DNA of 64,000 nt from Flavivirga spongiicola (GTDB lineage Bacteria; Bacteroidota; Bacteroidia; Flavobacteriales; Flavobacteriaceae): assembly GCF_030540825.1 (NCBI RefSeq), contig NZ_JAUOEO010000001.1:1585001-1649000 (forward strand), written 5' to 3'. Positions 24,982 to 32,753 of the stretch are shown here, in pieces. Made by a program: the position numbers and the translations under genes. The notes beneath the pieces are model-generated. The model made no database searches. It was not told where the DNA came from and saw nothing but the letters and a program-made list of their open reading frames with translations. Position 1 is the stretch's first letter. Each line of letters begins with the position of its first letter.

Positions 24982-25242
24982 TTAAGCCTCAAAAGGCTCA
25001 ATAGAAACATAAGATTTATTATCTTTTTTCTTTGTAAACTTTACAACACCATCAACTTGAGCGTGTAATGTATGATCTTTTGAAGAGTAAACATTCTCAC
25101 CTGGGTGATGCGTGTTACCTCTTTGTCTAACGATAATGTTTCCAGCTATTGCAGCTTGACCACCAAATATCTTTACACCTAAGCGTTTCGATTCTGATTC
25201 TCTACCGTTTTTCGAACTTCCGACTCCTTTTTTATGTGCCAT
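24982..25242 (-). CDS. rpmA: 50S ribosomal protein L27
   Basis: The 86-residue protein has the standard L27 N-terminus [20 protein letters not shown] and the central [23 protein letters not shown]27 sits at the peptidyl transferase centre. The start has no cleavable extension of the Firmicutes type. It follows rplU by 26 bases in the usual L21-L27 operon and ends before the terminator at 24925. Confidence 0.98.
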   Translation of the reverse strand: MAHKKGVGSSKNGRESESKRLGVKIFGGQAAIAGNIIVRQRGNTHHPGENVYSSKDHTLHAQVDGVVKFTKKKDNKSYVSIEPFEA

Positions 25243-25268
25243 TTTATTTCGATTTTAGTTTTTTAAAA

Positions 25269-25850
25269 TTAACTTAAAGCAGCAATTAAATCGGCTTTCT
25301 TCATAGAAGAAATTCCTTCAACTCCTTTAGCTTTTGCCATCTCTTTTAATTCAGCCACAGTAAGCTTACTTAAATCTTGAGTAGCTTCGGCCTTTTTTGC
25401 AGCTGGCTTTGCTTTTGGTGCAGCAGCCTCAGCTTTTTTCGCAGTTGGTTTTGCTTTTGGTTCGGCCTTTTTAGTTGCTTTTGCCGGAGCAGCTTTTTTA
25501 GCTCCCTCACTTTCAGCTTTGGTAGCTTTTTTAGCTCCCGAAGCAGCAATGCTTTCTATTACAATTTCTGTTAAAGATTGACGATGACCATTTTTAACAC
25601 GGTATCCTTTACGTCTTTTCTTCTTAAAAACTATAACTTTATCACCTTTAAGGTGCTTTAAGACTTTTGCTCCTACTTGAGCTCCGTCTATAGCGGGGGC
25701 GCCTACAGTTACTTTGTCACCATCTGCTACTAGAAGTACATTATCGAAAGAAACTTTCTTACCTTCTTCTGTTTGTAAACGGTTAACAAAAACTTTTTGG
25801 TCTTTTTCAACTTTAAATTGATGCCCTGCTATCTCTACAATTGCGTACAT
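25269..25850 (-). CDS. rplU: 50S ribosomal protein L21 with Lys/Ala-rich and Rho_N-like extension
   Basis: Residues 1-103 are ordinary L21 (MYAIVEIAGHQFKVEKDQK; KKRRKGYRVKNGHRQSLTEI near the end). About 90 more residues follow: a repetitive KKA/AAPKAKP tract, then DLSKLTVAELKEMAKAKGVE and a final SMKKADLIAAL, the helix-extended-loop-helix pattern of the Rho N-terminal/SAP type. Such domains bind nucleic acids. The total of 193 residues is nearly twice the usual L21 length; extended L21 occurs in other flavobacteria, so this is probably real and not a fusion error. A full promoter lies 43-73 bases upstream. Confidence 0.95.
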   Translation of the reverse strand: MYAIVEIAGHQFKVEKDQKVFVNRLQTEEGKKVSFDNVLLVADGDKVTVGAPAIDGAQVGAKVLKHLKGDKVIVFKKKRRKGYRVKNGHRQSLTEIVIESIAASGAKKATKAESEGAKKAAPAKATKKAEPKAKPTAKKAEAAAPKAKPAAKKAEATQDLSKLTVAELKEMAKAKGVEGISSMKKADLIAALS

Positions 25851-25892
25851 AGCGTAACGTTTTTATTAATTATTTTGTTCAAAAAATGAGTG

Positions 25893-25923
25893 CAAATATA
25901 CTGCTAATTAATTAAACTGCAAA
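25893..25923 (-). promoter_or_regulatory. Promoter of the rplU-rpmA operon
   Basis: The minus strand has TTTG (25923-25920), 19 bases, then TATATTTG (25900-25893): a full match to the Bacteroidota -33/-7 promoter. Confidence 0.8.
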
Positions 25924-26067
25924 CGTTTTATTGATTTTGAACGATTATTTATTCTTGGTTTTTTAACTCTGAGCAATAATTCATAGCATCATAAAAAATA
26001 AAATTTCTTAAAAATGGGGAGGGATTTTTTATAGTCAGTCGTTTCATAAATAAAAAATGCTATTATT

Positions 26068-26166
26068 ATGAAAAAATTAAAAGAACAACTCAAAACAAAA
26101 ACAAGAACAATTAGTGAATTTATTAAAGAGTTACCAGCGGCAGCTTCTTACGTCTTAAGACATTAA
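26068..26166 (+). CDS. Possible 32-residue peptide gene
   Basis: An ATG at 26068 opens 32 codons (MKKLKEQLKTKTRTISEFI, then KELPAAASYVLRH) ending in TAA at 26166. The lysine/threonine-rich N-terminus and a short hydrophobic C-terminus are seen; no family is recognised. It lies alone in the 300 bases between rplU and the DUF4199 gene, convergent with the latter. No promoter consensus was found, so this may be chance; the codon use resembles the neighbouring genes. Confidence 0.35.
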   Translation: MKKLKEQLKTKTRTISEFIKELPAAASYVLRH

Positions 26167-26177
26167 ATCGCAAACCA

Positions 26178-26633
26178 TTATAGGTGGTTTTGAGGGATGT
26201 TTCTGGTCTTTTTAAAAAGCTGCATAACGGCAAGCACAACGACTACAGTTGTTGCAAACCCCATAACGGCAACTATAAAAGTCACCATACCAATACCAAT
26301 ATTAAAACCGCCTTTTATGGTTTGAAGTAATTCTGGTAAAAAAGCAGGGTAAATTTCTGTAGTATAAAACAAGAAAAAAACAGTAAACACAAATGTAGCA
26401 GTAAAACCTGTAATAATCCCTGTTTTAAATCCTTCGCCATAAGTAAAGATTTTCGGGTTCTCAATTTTTTTCAAACGTACAGCTTCACATATTCCGAAGG
26501 CAGTAATTACAGCATTAAAAAAACTAAAAGCTGGATTAACGTGTTTATGGAATAATGCCAGAATCAAAAAATAAGCAATTAACATCGAACTTGTAATGAG
26601 TCCAAATCGAACAGAGAGTGGTATCTTTTTCAT
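26178..26633 (-). CDS. DUF4199-like four-helix membrane protein
   Basis: The 151-residue protein has four hydrophobic helices (about 10-28, 34-50, 72-92, 112-140). The loop FTYGEGFKTGIITGFTATF near residue 64 resembles the conserved YGEGFKxG of DUF4199 proteins, small inner-membrane proteins of Bacteroidota with unknown function. It is followed upstream at 63 bases by a same-strand EamA transporter gene, with which it may be co-transcribed. Confidence 0.65.
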   Translation of the reverse strand: MKKIPLSVRFGLITSSMLIAYFLILALFHKHVNPAFSFFNAVITAFGICEAVRLKKIENPKIFTYGEGFKTGIITGFTATFVFTVFFLFYTTEIYPAFLPELLQTIKGGFNIGIGMVTFIVAVMGFATTVVVVLAVMQLFKKTRNIPQNHL

Positions 26634-26696
26634 CTTTTTACAGATTTACATGTACTTAAATTTCGTGAAAATTTATGTATTAAAATAATTTTAAAG

Positions 26697-27620
26697 CTAT
26701 TTTTTTAACTTAACCAGCTGTTTTAAAGATAACTGACTGCGATTTGGTTGCTTTTTGTGCGATAAATACACGCCCAACAAGATAATAATACTGGCAACTC
26801 CTTGAAGAAGACTAAATGCTTCACCATCTAAAAAACCCCACATTAAAGCTACAATTGGCATAACAAAAGCTACAGAAGAAGCAAATACAGGTGTTGACAC
26901 CTGAACCAATTTATTAAATAATATTTTTGCCATAGCAGTACCAAAAAATGACAGGATCATAATATAAACCATAGCCATTTTAAACTCTGGATTTTCAAAT
27001 GTTTTTACCGAAAAGAAATCTGTAAATAATAAAATAATTATGGCTGGAATAATAATGGTTACAAAATTACCAGTAGCAATTGTTAATGGTTTTAAATGCT
27101 GTAAATATTTCTTAATAATGTTAACATTCATCGCATACATAAGGGTCGATAAAATCACAAAAATAGCATAGAGATAATTTTGATTAGGGTTTAAGTGGGC
27201 TCCTTTCAATATTAATACAGTGGTTCCTATAAAACCAATAATGACTCCCAATATCTGACGTTTTGTTGACGCCATTCTAAAAACAGCAAAACCTAGCAAA
27301 ATAGTATTTAAAGGGACTAATGAATTTAGAATAGAAACAACAGCGCTATCAATTTCAGTTTCTGCAATAGCAAAGAAAAAAGCGGGTATAAAAGATCCAA
27401 AAAGACCAGAGATAACAATCCATTTCCAATCAGATTTTTTAATGGTTTTAATGGTTTTATAACCCATTGCAAAAAGAAAAAGCCCTGTAATAATTATTCT
27501 TAATGCACCCAATTGATAGGGCGTTAATCCTAACAATGATTTTTTAATTAAAATAAATGAGCTCCCCCAAATTATAGAGAGCACAAAAAGATACATCCAT
27601 TTTGATCTAATGCTATTCAT
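26697..27620 (-). CDS. EamA-family drug/metabolite transporter
   Basis: The 307-residue membrane protein has ten predicted helices in two EamA repeats (about 8-137 and 152-290). The repeat starts are recognisable from WGSSFILIKKSL and LMYAMNVNIIKKY. EamA/DMT proteins export or import small metabolites such as amino acids; the substrate cannot be inferred. It ends 63 bases before the DUF4199 gene on the same strand. The C-terminal tail is basic and cytoplasmic. Confidence 0.9.
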   Translation of the reverse strand: MNSIRSKWMYLFVLSIIWGSSFILIKKSLLGLTPYQLGALRIIITGLFLFAMGYKTIKTIKKSDWKWIVISGLFGSFIPAFFFAIAETEIDSAVVSILNSLVPLNTILLGFAVFRMASTKRQILGVIIGFIGTTVLILKGAHLNPNQNYLYAIFVILSTLMYAMNVNIIKKYLQHLKPLTIATGNFVTIIIPAIIILLFTDFFSVKTFENPEFKMAMVYIMILSFFGTAMAKILFNKLVQVSTPVFASSVAFVMPIVALMWGFLDGEAFSLLQGVASIIILLGVYLSHKKQPNRSQLSLKQLVKLKK

Positions 27621-27681
27621 TCAAATCGATTTTAGAAATCACAAAATTTTACTTTTTAATACAATAAACAGCTTTATTTAG

Positions 27682-27689
27682 TAGTTTTG
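27682..27689 (+). promoter_or_regulatory. Putative -7 promoter element for the HMA lipoprotein
   Basis: TAGTTTTG matches TAnnTTTG 24 bases before the ATG; no TTG at -33. Confidence 0.45.
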
Positions 27690-27713
27690 TAAACAAATTA
27701 ATACTTATAAATA

Positions 27714-28112
27714 ATGAATGCATTAAAAAATATTATAGCCATAGCAATGATAGCATTAATCACTATTAGTTGCAAAAATGAAACGAAGCCAGAAGTTAAA
27801 ACTATAGAGGTTGCTACTGAGGCTCCTAAAAAATTAGATCCGAATGCCACTTACGCTAAAGCAGAATTTACCATTGATGGTATGACATGTGCTATTGGAT
27901 GTGCAAAAACCATAGAGAAAAAAATTGCAAAAATGGAAGGTGTAAAATCTGCTACCGTAGATTTTGATAGAAAACTTGCAATGGTTGAATATAACGAGGT
28001 AAAAGTAACACCTACTTCTCTTGAAGAAACGGTTACAAAAGTTGCTGATATTTACAAAGTTAGCGACATGAAAACTGTTGATGTGTTTTCAGAAAAAGAT
28101 GCTGTACAATAA
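27714..28112 (+). CDS. Heavy-metal-associated (HMA) domain lipoprotein
   Basis: The 132-residue product has a lipoprotein signal peptide (lipobox Cys20 in LITISC) and an HMA ferredoxin-like domain from about residue 50 to 118, with FTIDGMTCAIGCAKTIEKKI. The metal motif has three residues between the cysteines (Cys59, Cys63) instead of the usual two. GVKSATVDFDRKLAMVEY completes the fold. It should bind a soft metal such as copper at the periplasmic side of a membrane. It is a single-gene unit with its own -7 element and is convergent with gldD. Confidence 0.88.
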   Translation: MNALKNIIAIAMIALITISCKNETKPEVKTIEVATEAPKKLDPNATYAKAEFTIDGMTCAIGCAKTIEKKIAKMEGVKSATVDFDRKLAMVEYNEVKVTPTSLEETVTKVADIYKVSDMKTVDVFSEKDAVQ

Positions 28113-28142
28113 TATAGACTTCTTATAAAAATATTCACACTA

Positions 28143-28171
28143 AGCTTCTAGGTTTTATAAATCTGGAAGCT
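28143..28171. terminator. Terminator between the HMA gene and gldD
   Basis: AGCTTCTAGGTTT-TAT-AAATCTGGAAGCT is a 13-pair stem (two G-U) followed by five T on the plus strand. It ends four bases before the gldD stop and serves at least the plus-strand HMA gene. Confidence 0.82.
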
Positions 28172-28174
28172 TTT

Positions 28175-28780
28175 TTATTTCCATTTAATGGTTTCCATAA
28201 TATGCTTGATGTCTTTTTGCAAATAATCGGCCGCGGGCAAAATAGAATCGTAATTAGGTTTTGCATAAAAATATAAGGAGCCTGTTAAAAAGTGGTTTAC
28301 ACTATCTGTTACGTAAAACTGCGCTGGTGATGCTACATTTCCTTTAACCTCAACAAAACTACCATACACCTTCTTTTCTTTATTAACATATGGATACTCG
28401 GGAATTTCATCGGCTTTGGCCATATGTTTTTCTGTAAACTTTCTTGCATCCCGTAAAAAACTCGCTAAGTTTTTTTTATCGTTTTCAATGGCCTTGTATG
28501 TTAAAAAAATCGTTCCTTTCAAGGTTGGATATTCTAAATTTAAGCCATAGCTTTTAGTTGTAGCACCAACATTTTTTGAGTTAATCTTGGTTGCTAACAT
28601 ATTTGTCTCAAAAGTAAAAGGCACATCTATCTTGGCTTCTATATATTTCGCTCTAGGATAGTCTAATCTTAAATAAGCCTTTGGCTTTGGCACATAATTT
28701 TCCCCACAAGACACTAACATTAATACCCCAATTATTAAGGAGCTTTTTAATAAAAAATTGAAAGTTCGCTTTAAAATCAT
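28175..28780 (-). CDS. gldD: Gliding motility lipoprotein GldD
   Basis: Starting at the ATG at 28780 gives a 201-residue lipoprotein with lipobox Cys25 (GVLMLVSCG). A TTG 24 bases upstream would add residues before the signal. The mature start YVPKPKAYLRLDYPRAKY is the GldD hallmark. GldD is needed for gliding and for the type IX secretion system in Flavobacterium johnsoniae, where gldD lies beside gldE as it does here (46 bases). It is anchored to a membrane; its exact step is unsettled. Confidence 0.95.
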   Translation of the reverse strand: MILKRTFNFLLKSSLIIGVLMLVSCGENYVPKPKAYLRLDYPRAKYIEAKIDVPFTFETNMLATKINSKNVGATTKSYGLNLEYPTLKGTIFLTYKAIENDKKNLASFLRDARKFTEKHMAKADEIPEYPYVNKEKKVYGSFVEVKGNVASPAQFYVTDSVNHFLTGSLYFYAKPNYDSILPAADYLQKDIKHIMETIKWK

Positions 28781-28826
28781 ATAATGTTTAGTTTGCAGTG
28801 ACAATATTCGGTCTTTGATAAAAAGT

Positions 28827-30155
28827 TTAAGTAATTGTAAATTTCACAAGTTTAATTCTCTTCTTATTCATAGCTTCTATTGTGAAAACGTAATTTCTAA
28901 AATTTATTTTACTATTTAATTTCGGAAAACTTCCAGATATTTCTAATACAAAACCTGCAATGGTTTCTGCTTCTCCTTTGTTATCTTCAAAAATAGTCTC
29001 ATCTTCAACCCTGATAACTTTATAAAAGTCTTTTAAAGCCGTTTTTCCTTCAAAAACAAAATTATTATCATCTAGTTTAGAATACATTAAGTCCTCATCA
29101 TCAAATTCATCGCTTATATCTCCCACAATTTCTTCAATTATATCTTCTAAAGAAATCAAACCAGAGGTACCTCCATATTCATCAACTACAACAGCTAAAT
29201 GCACTTTTTTCTCTTGAAATTCAACCATTAAATCATCTAGTTTCTTGTTTTCGGGCACAAAGAAAGGCTCCCTTATTAAACTTGCCCAATCAAACTGTTT
29301 TCTATCAATATAAGGCAATAAATCCTTTACATAAAGAACCCCTTTAATAGTATCTATATTATCTTTATAAACAGGAATTCTGGAATAACCATTAGAAACT
29401 ATTTCAGACATTATTTCAGTATACTTTTGCTCTATATTTAGCGCAAAAATATCTATTCGAGGACGCATAACCTGTTTCGTATCTGTATTCCCAAAAGATA
29501 CGATACCTTGCAATATTTTATGTTCTTCTTTGGTAGTGTCTTCTTCACTTGTTAACTCTAAAGCTTGAGAAAGCTGATCGACACTTAAATTAGATTTTTG
29601 CTTTCCTAACCTATTATGGATCGCTAACGTAGCGCCTCGCATTGGCAAACTTACCGGGGACAATAGCACATCAAGAGCTTTAAGAGGGTATGCCATAAAA
29701 GAAGCAAACTTCAAGTTGTTTCTGCTAGCATAAATTTTAGGTAAAATTTCACCGAAAAGTAGGATTAGAAATGTAACAAGAATAACTTCTAAAAGGAATT
29801 TAAGGCTTATTTTAAAAAAATATAAATCAAAAACCACATCTATATTATCAAAAATAATCTCACCTAAAAAGGCAAACAAAATAACGATAGCTATATTTAT
29901 AAAATTATTAGCAACTAATATAGTCGCTAATATTTTTTTTGGGCGTTCTAATAATTTCGATATAATTTCAATGCGTTTAGATTTCGCTTCTAAACGTTCA
30001 TCAATATCTTTTCTATTAAGAGAAAATAGAGCTACTTCTGCTCCAGAAATAAGGGCGGAACAAACTAAAAGCAAAAACAATAAGACAAAACCAGTAACAA
30101 CTGAAAAATCAATTGCCATGAATAAAGATTTAAAACTCGAGGGATCAGGATCCAA
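28827..30155 (-). CDS. gldE: Gliding motility-associated protein GldE (CNNM/CorC-type)
   Basis: The 442-residue protein has a CNNM-type membrane domain (about 12-205, four helices, with SALISGAEVALFSLNRKDI), two CBS domains (about 220-345, IPVYKDNIDTIKGVLYVKDLL and VVDEYGGTSGLISLEDIIEE) and a C-terminal CorC_HlyC domain (about 360-440). GldE assists GldD in gliding; relatives transport magnesium or cobalt. The order mutY-ssb-gldE-gldD is the same as in Flavobacterium johnsoniae. The ATG at 30155 lies 26 bases after ssb. Confidence 0.95.
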   Translation of the reverse strand: MDPDPSSFKSLFMAIDFSVVTGFVLLFLLLVCSALISGAEVALFSLNRKDIDERLEAKSKRIEIISKLLERPKKILATILVANNFINIAIVILFAFLGEIIFDNIDVVFDLYFFKISLKFLLEVILVTFLILLFGEILPKIYASRNNLKFASFMAYPLKALDVLLSPVSLPMRGATLAIHNRLGKQKSNLSVDQLSQALELTSEEDTTKEEHKILQGIVSFGNTDTKQVMRPRIDIFALNIEQKYTEIMSEIVSNGYSRIPVYKDNIDTIKGVLYVKDLLPYIDRKQFDWASLIREPFFVPENKKLDDLMVEFQEKKVHLAVVVDEYGGTSGLISLEDIIEEIVGDISDEFDDEDLMYSKLDDNNFVFEGKTALKDFYKVIRVEDETIFEDNKGEAETIAGFVLEISGSFPKLNSKINFRNYVFTIEAMNKKRIKLVKFTIT

Positions 30156-30181
30156 ATACGCTCTTTTTAGTTTAACTTAAA

Positions 30182-30631
30182 TTAAAATGGAAGGTCATCG
30201 TTTTCTTCCCCAATAGGCTCGCTATTTGATGGCTTATTAGCAACAGGGGGTTGAGTTGAGGGTTTGTTAGCAGCTGCATTATTCTCACTCTCCTTTTTGG
30301 TTGAAAGAAATGTAAAATCGTTACACTGTATCTCTGTAGAATATCTTTCGTTACCATTATCGTCTTGCCATTTTCTGGTTTTCAACCTACCTTCAATATA
30401 AACCTTATCGCCTTTACTTAAATACTTTTCGCATATTTCAGCTCCTTTATTTCTAACAACAATATTATGCCATTCAGTATTAGAAACACGTTCGTTTGTT
30501 TGCTTATTTGTATAAGTTTCATTTGTAGCTAAAGGAAACCTACCAATACACCCTCCACCTTCAAAGTAATGCATTTTCACTTCATCTCCCAAATGCCCAA
30601 TCAGCATTACTTTATTTAATGTTCCAGACAT
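30182..30631 (-). CDS. ssb: Single-stranded DNA-binding protein
   Basis: The 149-residue protein has an N-terminal OB fold (about 1-108, SGTLNKVMLIGHLGDEVKMH), a flexible Asn/Pro/Ser-rich linker and the acidic tip ENDDLPF that recruits partners. SSB coats single-stranded DNA in replication and repair. It is first in line before gldE and gldD, with a TAATTTTG -7 element at 30654-30661. One substitution in the first strand (EGGGCIGRF) differs from the common form but the fold is intact. Confidence 0.97.
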   Translation of the reverse strand: MSGTLNKVMLIGHLGDEVKMHYFEGGGCIGRFPLATNETYTNKQTNERVSNTEWHNIVVRNKGAEICEKYLSKGDKVYIEGRLKTRKWQDDNGNERYSTEIQCNDFTFLSTKKESENNAAANKPSTQPPVANKPSNSEPIGEENDDLPF

Positions 30632-30653
30632 AATTATTGTTTATTTATGAACG

Positions 30654-30661
30654 CAAAATTA
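30654..30661 (-). promoter_or_regulatory. Putative -7 promoter element for ssb-gldE-gldD
   Basis: Minus-strand TAATTTTG matches TAnnTTTG 22 bases before the ssb ATG. No -33 TTG at the usual distance. Confidence 0.5.
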
Positions 30662-30779
30662 CAATATTGTGTTTCATTTCTTTAAAATTAATAAAAAAAT
30701 ATGAGTGTTCAATCTAAACTAGTCAAAAATAAAGAATTCATGAATCTTGCCGTATCCCAGTGTGATAATTTTTGATGGA

Positions 30780-30804
30780 CCCTCAAATACCAAGTGTTTG
30801 AGGG
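30780..30804. repeat. Inverted repeat downstream of mutY
   Basis: CCCTCAAA and TTTGAGGG flank a 9-base loop just after the mutY stop (read on the minus strand). The T-run lies on the plus-strand side only, so it is a doubtful terminator for mutY. Confidence 0.45.
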
Positions 30805-30810
30805 GCGTTT

Positions 30811-31851
30811 TTAAAAATTAAAAGCTTCAATAAAATTTCCTATTAGAATTGGTACGGCATAATTATGTATATCATTTGTTGAAATACTTTTGTCTTTAAG
30901 TCTATTTACGTTTACAACCCAAAACCTGGTATGTAGGTGTTGATGAGATAATTTATGTACAATAATATCTTTATTATATAGTGATAACTCAAACGGCATC
31001 CCTTTTATTAAATCGTGTTCTTTAATAAGGGGTTTCAACGTATTTATATCTACATTTGCATTGGTTTCAATTAGAGGAAATTGATATAAGTTTTGCCAAA
31101 TACCTTTATTTTCTCTTTTTTCTAAAACAGTCTTACCATCTTCAGAAATAAATACCAAAAAATTAAAATACTTATTTTTCGCTTTTGCTGATTTAATTTT
31201 AACTGGTAATTTGTTTATTATATTTTTATTGAAAGCAATGCATCCTTTATTAAACGGGCATACATTGCAATCTGGGTTTTTAGGCTTACATTGTGTTGCT
31301 CCAAACTCCATAATAGCTTGGTTAAAATCTGCTGGTTTTTTTTTATCGATTAATTCTTGAGCTAGTGCTTTAAATTCTTTTACCCCTTTTGAAGAATTTA
31401 TGGGTGTGTCAACTCCAAAATATCTCGACAACACTCTATAAACATTCCCATCAACAACTGCAGTAACCTCATTAAAACAAATAGACGCTATGGCACTTGC
31501 TGTATAATCGCCCACCCCTTTTAGTTTTAATAAGTCTTTATAACTATTAGGAAACTCTCCTCTTAGTTCTTTTACAATATATTTAGCCGCAGCATGTAAA
31601 TTCCTGGCTCGCGAATAATATCCTAATCCTTGCCATAATTTAAGCACATCACTTTCATCTGCTTTAGCAAGATCAAAAACTGAAGGAAACTTTTCTGTAA
31701 ATGATATATAATATGGAAGCCCCTGATTAACTTGTGTTTGTTGTAAAATAATTTCTGACAACCATATATAGTAAGGAGCTTTTGTTAGTCTCCAAGGAAG
31801 TTCTCGCTTATTATTTGAGTACCAGCGAATTAAAATTTTTGAAAATATCAT
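30811..31851 (-). CDS. mutY: A/G-specific adenine glycosylase MutY
   Basis: The 346-residue protein carries catalytic Glu33 (WLSEIILQQTQV), a helix-hairpin-helix at 108-118 (LKLKGVGDYTA), catalytic Asp134 (AVVDGNVYRV) and the 4Fe-4S ligands Cys188, 195, 198 and 204 (C-x6-C-x2-C-x5-C). A C-terminal NUDIX-like domain (about 225-340) recognises 8-oxoG. MutY removes A mispaired with 8-oxoguanine. It is divergent from the HU gene, with a TATTTTTG -7 element at 31873-31880. ssb lies 179 bases downstream on the same strand. Confidence 0.97.
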   Translation of the reverse strand: MIFSKILIRWYSNNKRELPWRLTKAPYYIWLSEIILQQTQVNQGLPYYISFTEKFPSVFDLAKADESDVLKLWQGLGYYSRARNLHAAAKYIVKELRGEFPNSYKDLLKLKGVGDYTASAIASICFNEVTAVVDGNVYRVLSRYFGVDTPINSSKGVKEFKALAQELIDKKKPADFNQAIMEFGATQCKPKNPDCNVCPFNKGCIAFNKNIINKLPVKIKSAKAKNKYFNFLVFISEDGKTVLEKRENKGIWQNLYQFPLIETNANVDINTLKPLIKEHDLIKGMPFELSLYNKDIIVHKLSHQHLHTRFWVVNVNRLKDKSISTNDIHNYAVPILIGNFIEAFNF

Positions 31852-31872
31852 TTATTGAATATATATAGCTCA

Positions 31873-31880
31873 CAAAAATA
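31873..31880 (-). promoter_or_regulatory. Putative -7 promoter element for mutY
   Basis: Minus-strand TATTTTTG matches TAnnTTTG 21 bases before the mutY ATG; no -33 TTG. Confidence 0.45.
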
Positions 31881-31914
31881 AACGTTTATAATCTTAAATT
31901 TTAATGAATTAGGT

Positions 31915-31946
31915 TTGAAATATTGAATATTAAATTCCTATATTTG
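31915..31946 (+). promoter_or_regulatory. Promoter of the HU gene
   Basis: TTG (31915-31917), 21 bases, then TATATTTG (31939-31946): a full match to the Bacteroidota promoter, 43 bases before the ATG. Confidence 0.8.
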
Positions 31947-31989
31947 CATCCCTCGAAATTGATAGTAACCTAAAAAATAAAATATTAAA

Positions 31990-32280
31990 ATGACGAAGGC
32001 TGATTTAGTAGCAAAAATTTCTGAAAAATTAGGAATTGAAAAAGGAGATGTTCAAGCAACTGTTGAAACATTTATGGAAGAAGTAAAAACTTCTTTAGAA
32101 AGTGGTGATAATGTTTACTTAAGAGGTTTTGGAAGCTTCATTATAAAAACAAGAGCCGAAAAAACTGGTAGAAATATTTCTAAAAACACAACCATAAAAA
32201 TACCTGCTCATAATATTCCTGCATTTAAGCCTGCAAAAGTTTTTGTTGAAGGCGTTAAAACAAATGTAGACGTTAAATAA
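31990..32280 (+). CDS. hup: HU-family DNA-binding protein
   Basis: The 96-residue protein matches HU/IHF: N-terminal helices (TKADLVAKISEKLGIEKGDV), then LRGFGSFIIKTRAEKTGRNI and the beta-arm sequence KIPAHNIPAFKPAKV. It bends and packages DNA as a dimer. A full promoter precedes it. A 30-residue basic protein gene and RNase G follow; the order HU-basic peptide-rng is common in Bacteroidota. Confidence 0.96.
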   Translation: MTKADLVAKISEKLGIEKGDVQATVETFMEEVKTSLESGDNVYLRGFGSFIIKTRAEKTGRNISKNTTIKIPAHNIPAFKPAKVFVEGVKTNVDVK

Positions 32281-32320
32281 AGTATTAAAAATAAATTATT
32301 AATTTAAAACGACAGTATTT

Positions 32321-32413
32321 ATGCCAAGTGGTAAAAAACGTAAAAGACATAAGGTTGCAACGCATAAGCGTAAAAAACGTAGACGCGCTAACCGTCATAA
32401 AAAGAAAAAATAA
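32321..32413 (+). CDS. Small basic AURKAIP1/COX24-like (mS38-related) protein
   Basis: An ATG 40 bases after the HU stop opens 30 codons: MPSGKKRKRHKVATHKRKK, then RRRANRHKKKK. Lys, Arg and His make up over two thirds of it. This matches the tiny Bacteroidota proteins with the COX24/AURKAIP1 C-terminal domain, related to mitochondrial ribosomal protein mS38, and suggests a ribosomal or rRNA-binding role. A terminator-like hairpin follows four bases after the stop. The family call rests on pattern and gene order; the role is inference. Confidence 0.8.
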   Translation: MPSGKKRKRHKVATHKRKKRRRANRHKKKK

Positions 32414-32416
32414 ATC

Positions 32417-32445
32417 AAAGAAGTAGTTAGATTAGCTACTTCTTT
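32417..32445 (+). terminator. Hairpin after the small basic protein gene
   Basis: AAAGAAGTAG-(9-base loop)-CTACTTCTTT forms a 10-bp stem. The following T-tract is short, so it may be a leaky terminator or attenuator between HU and rng. Confidence 0.7.
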
Positions 32446-32753
32446 TGGTTTAAAAAATAACAAGTTCTTTGAAATGAGTTCATTAAAATATTAAGCATTT
32501 TTTAGCGTTTTATGAACTCCACGGATTTAAAAATCCTGTGAAATGCCTTAGCAAAAAGTTAGTCTTGAATTACTAAGATTAATTAAGGCATTCTATCTGG
32601 TAATAGAAAAACAATTTTATTATCAGATAAAAAATAATGTATAATCCATCTGTACAATTCAGTTTTTAGTTGTTGGTTTTTAGTTTATAGTATTAATACT
32701 ATAAACTGTTAACTGTCACTGTAAACTAGAAAGTATGGATAAAAATTAACTAA
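32446..32753 (+). promoter_or_regulatory. Structured 308-base leader of rng
   Basis: Between the hairpin and the rng start are GGATTT-AA-AAATCC (32523-32536), AATGCCTTA paired with TAAGGCATT over 32542-32592, and a perfect 26-base palindrome at 32682-32707. No consensus promoter was found. A folded leader could allow RNase G to control its own mRNA, as RNase E does in E. coli; that is inference. Confidence 0.45.
32682..32707. repeat. Perfect 26-base palindrome in the rng leader
   Basis: AGTTTATAGTATT followed by its exact reverse complement. The flanks (TTTTTAGTTGTTGG upstream, GTTAACTGTCACTG downstream) belong to the AGTTA-type repeat family also seen at 44743 and in the riboswitch arm. Confidence 0.8.

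Noticed and set aside
30780..30804. Terminator of mutY
   Set aside because: The stem is real but the T-run is on the plus-strand side, not on the mutY strand.
32682..32707. Perfect palindrome as a terminator or operator
   Set aside because: It has no G+C-rich stem or T-tract, and its flanks match repeats at other loci, so a repeat is the better reading.
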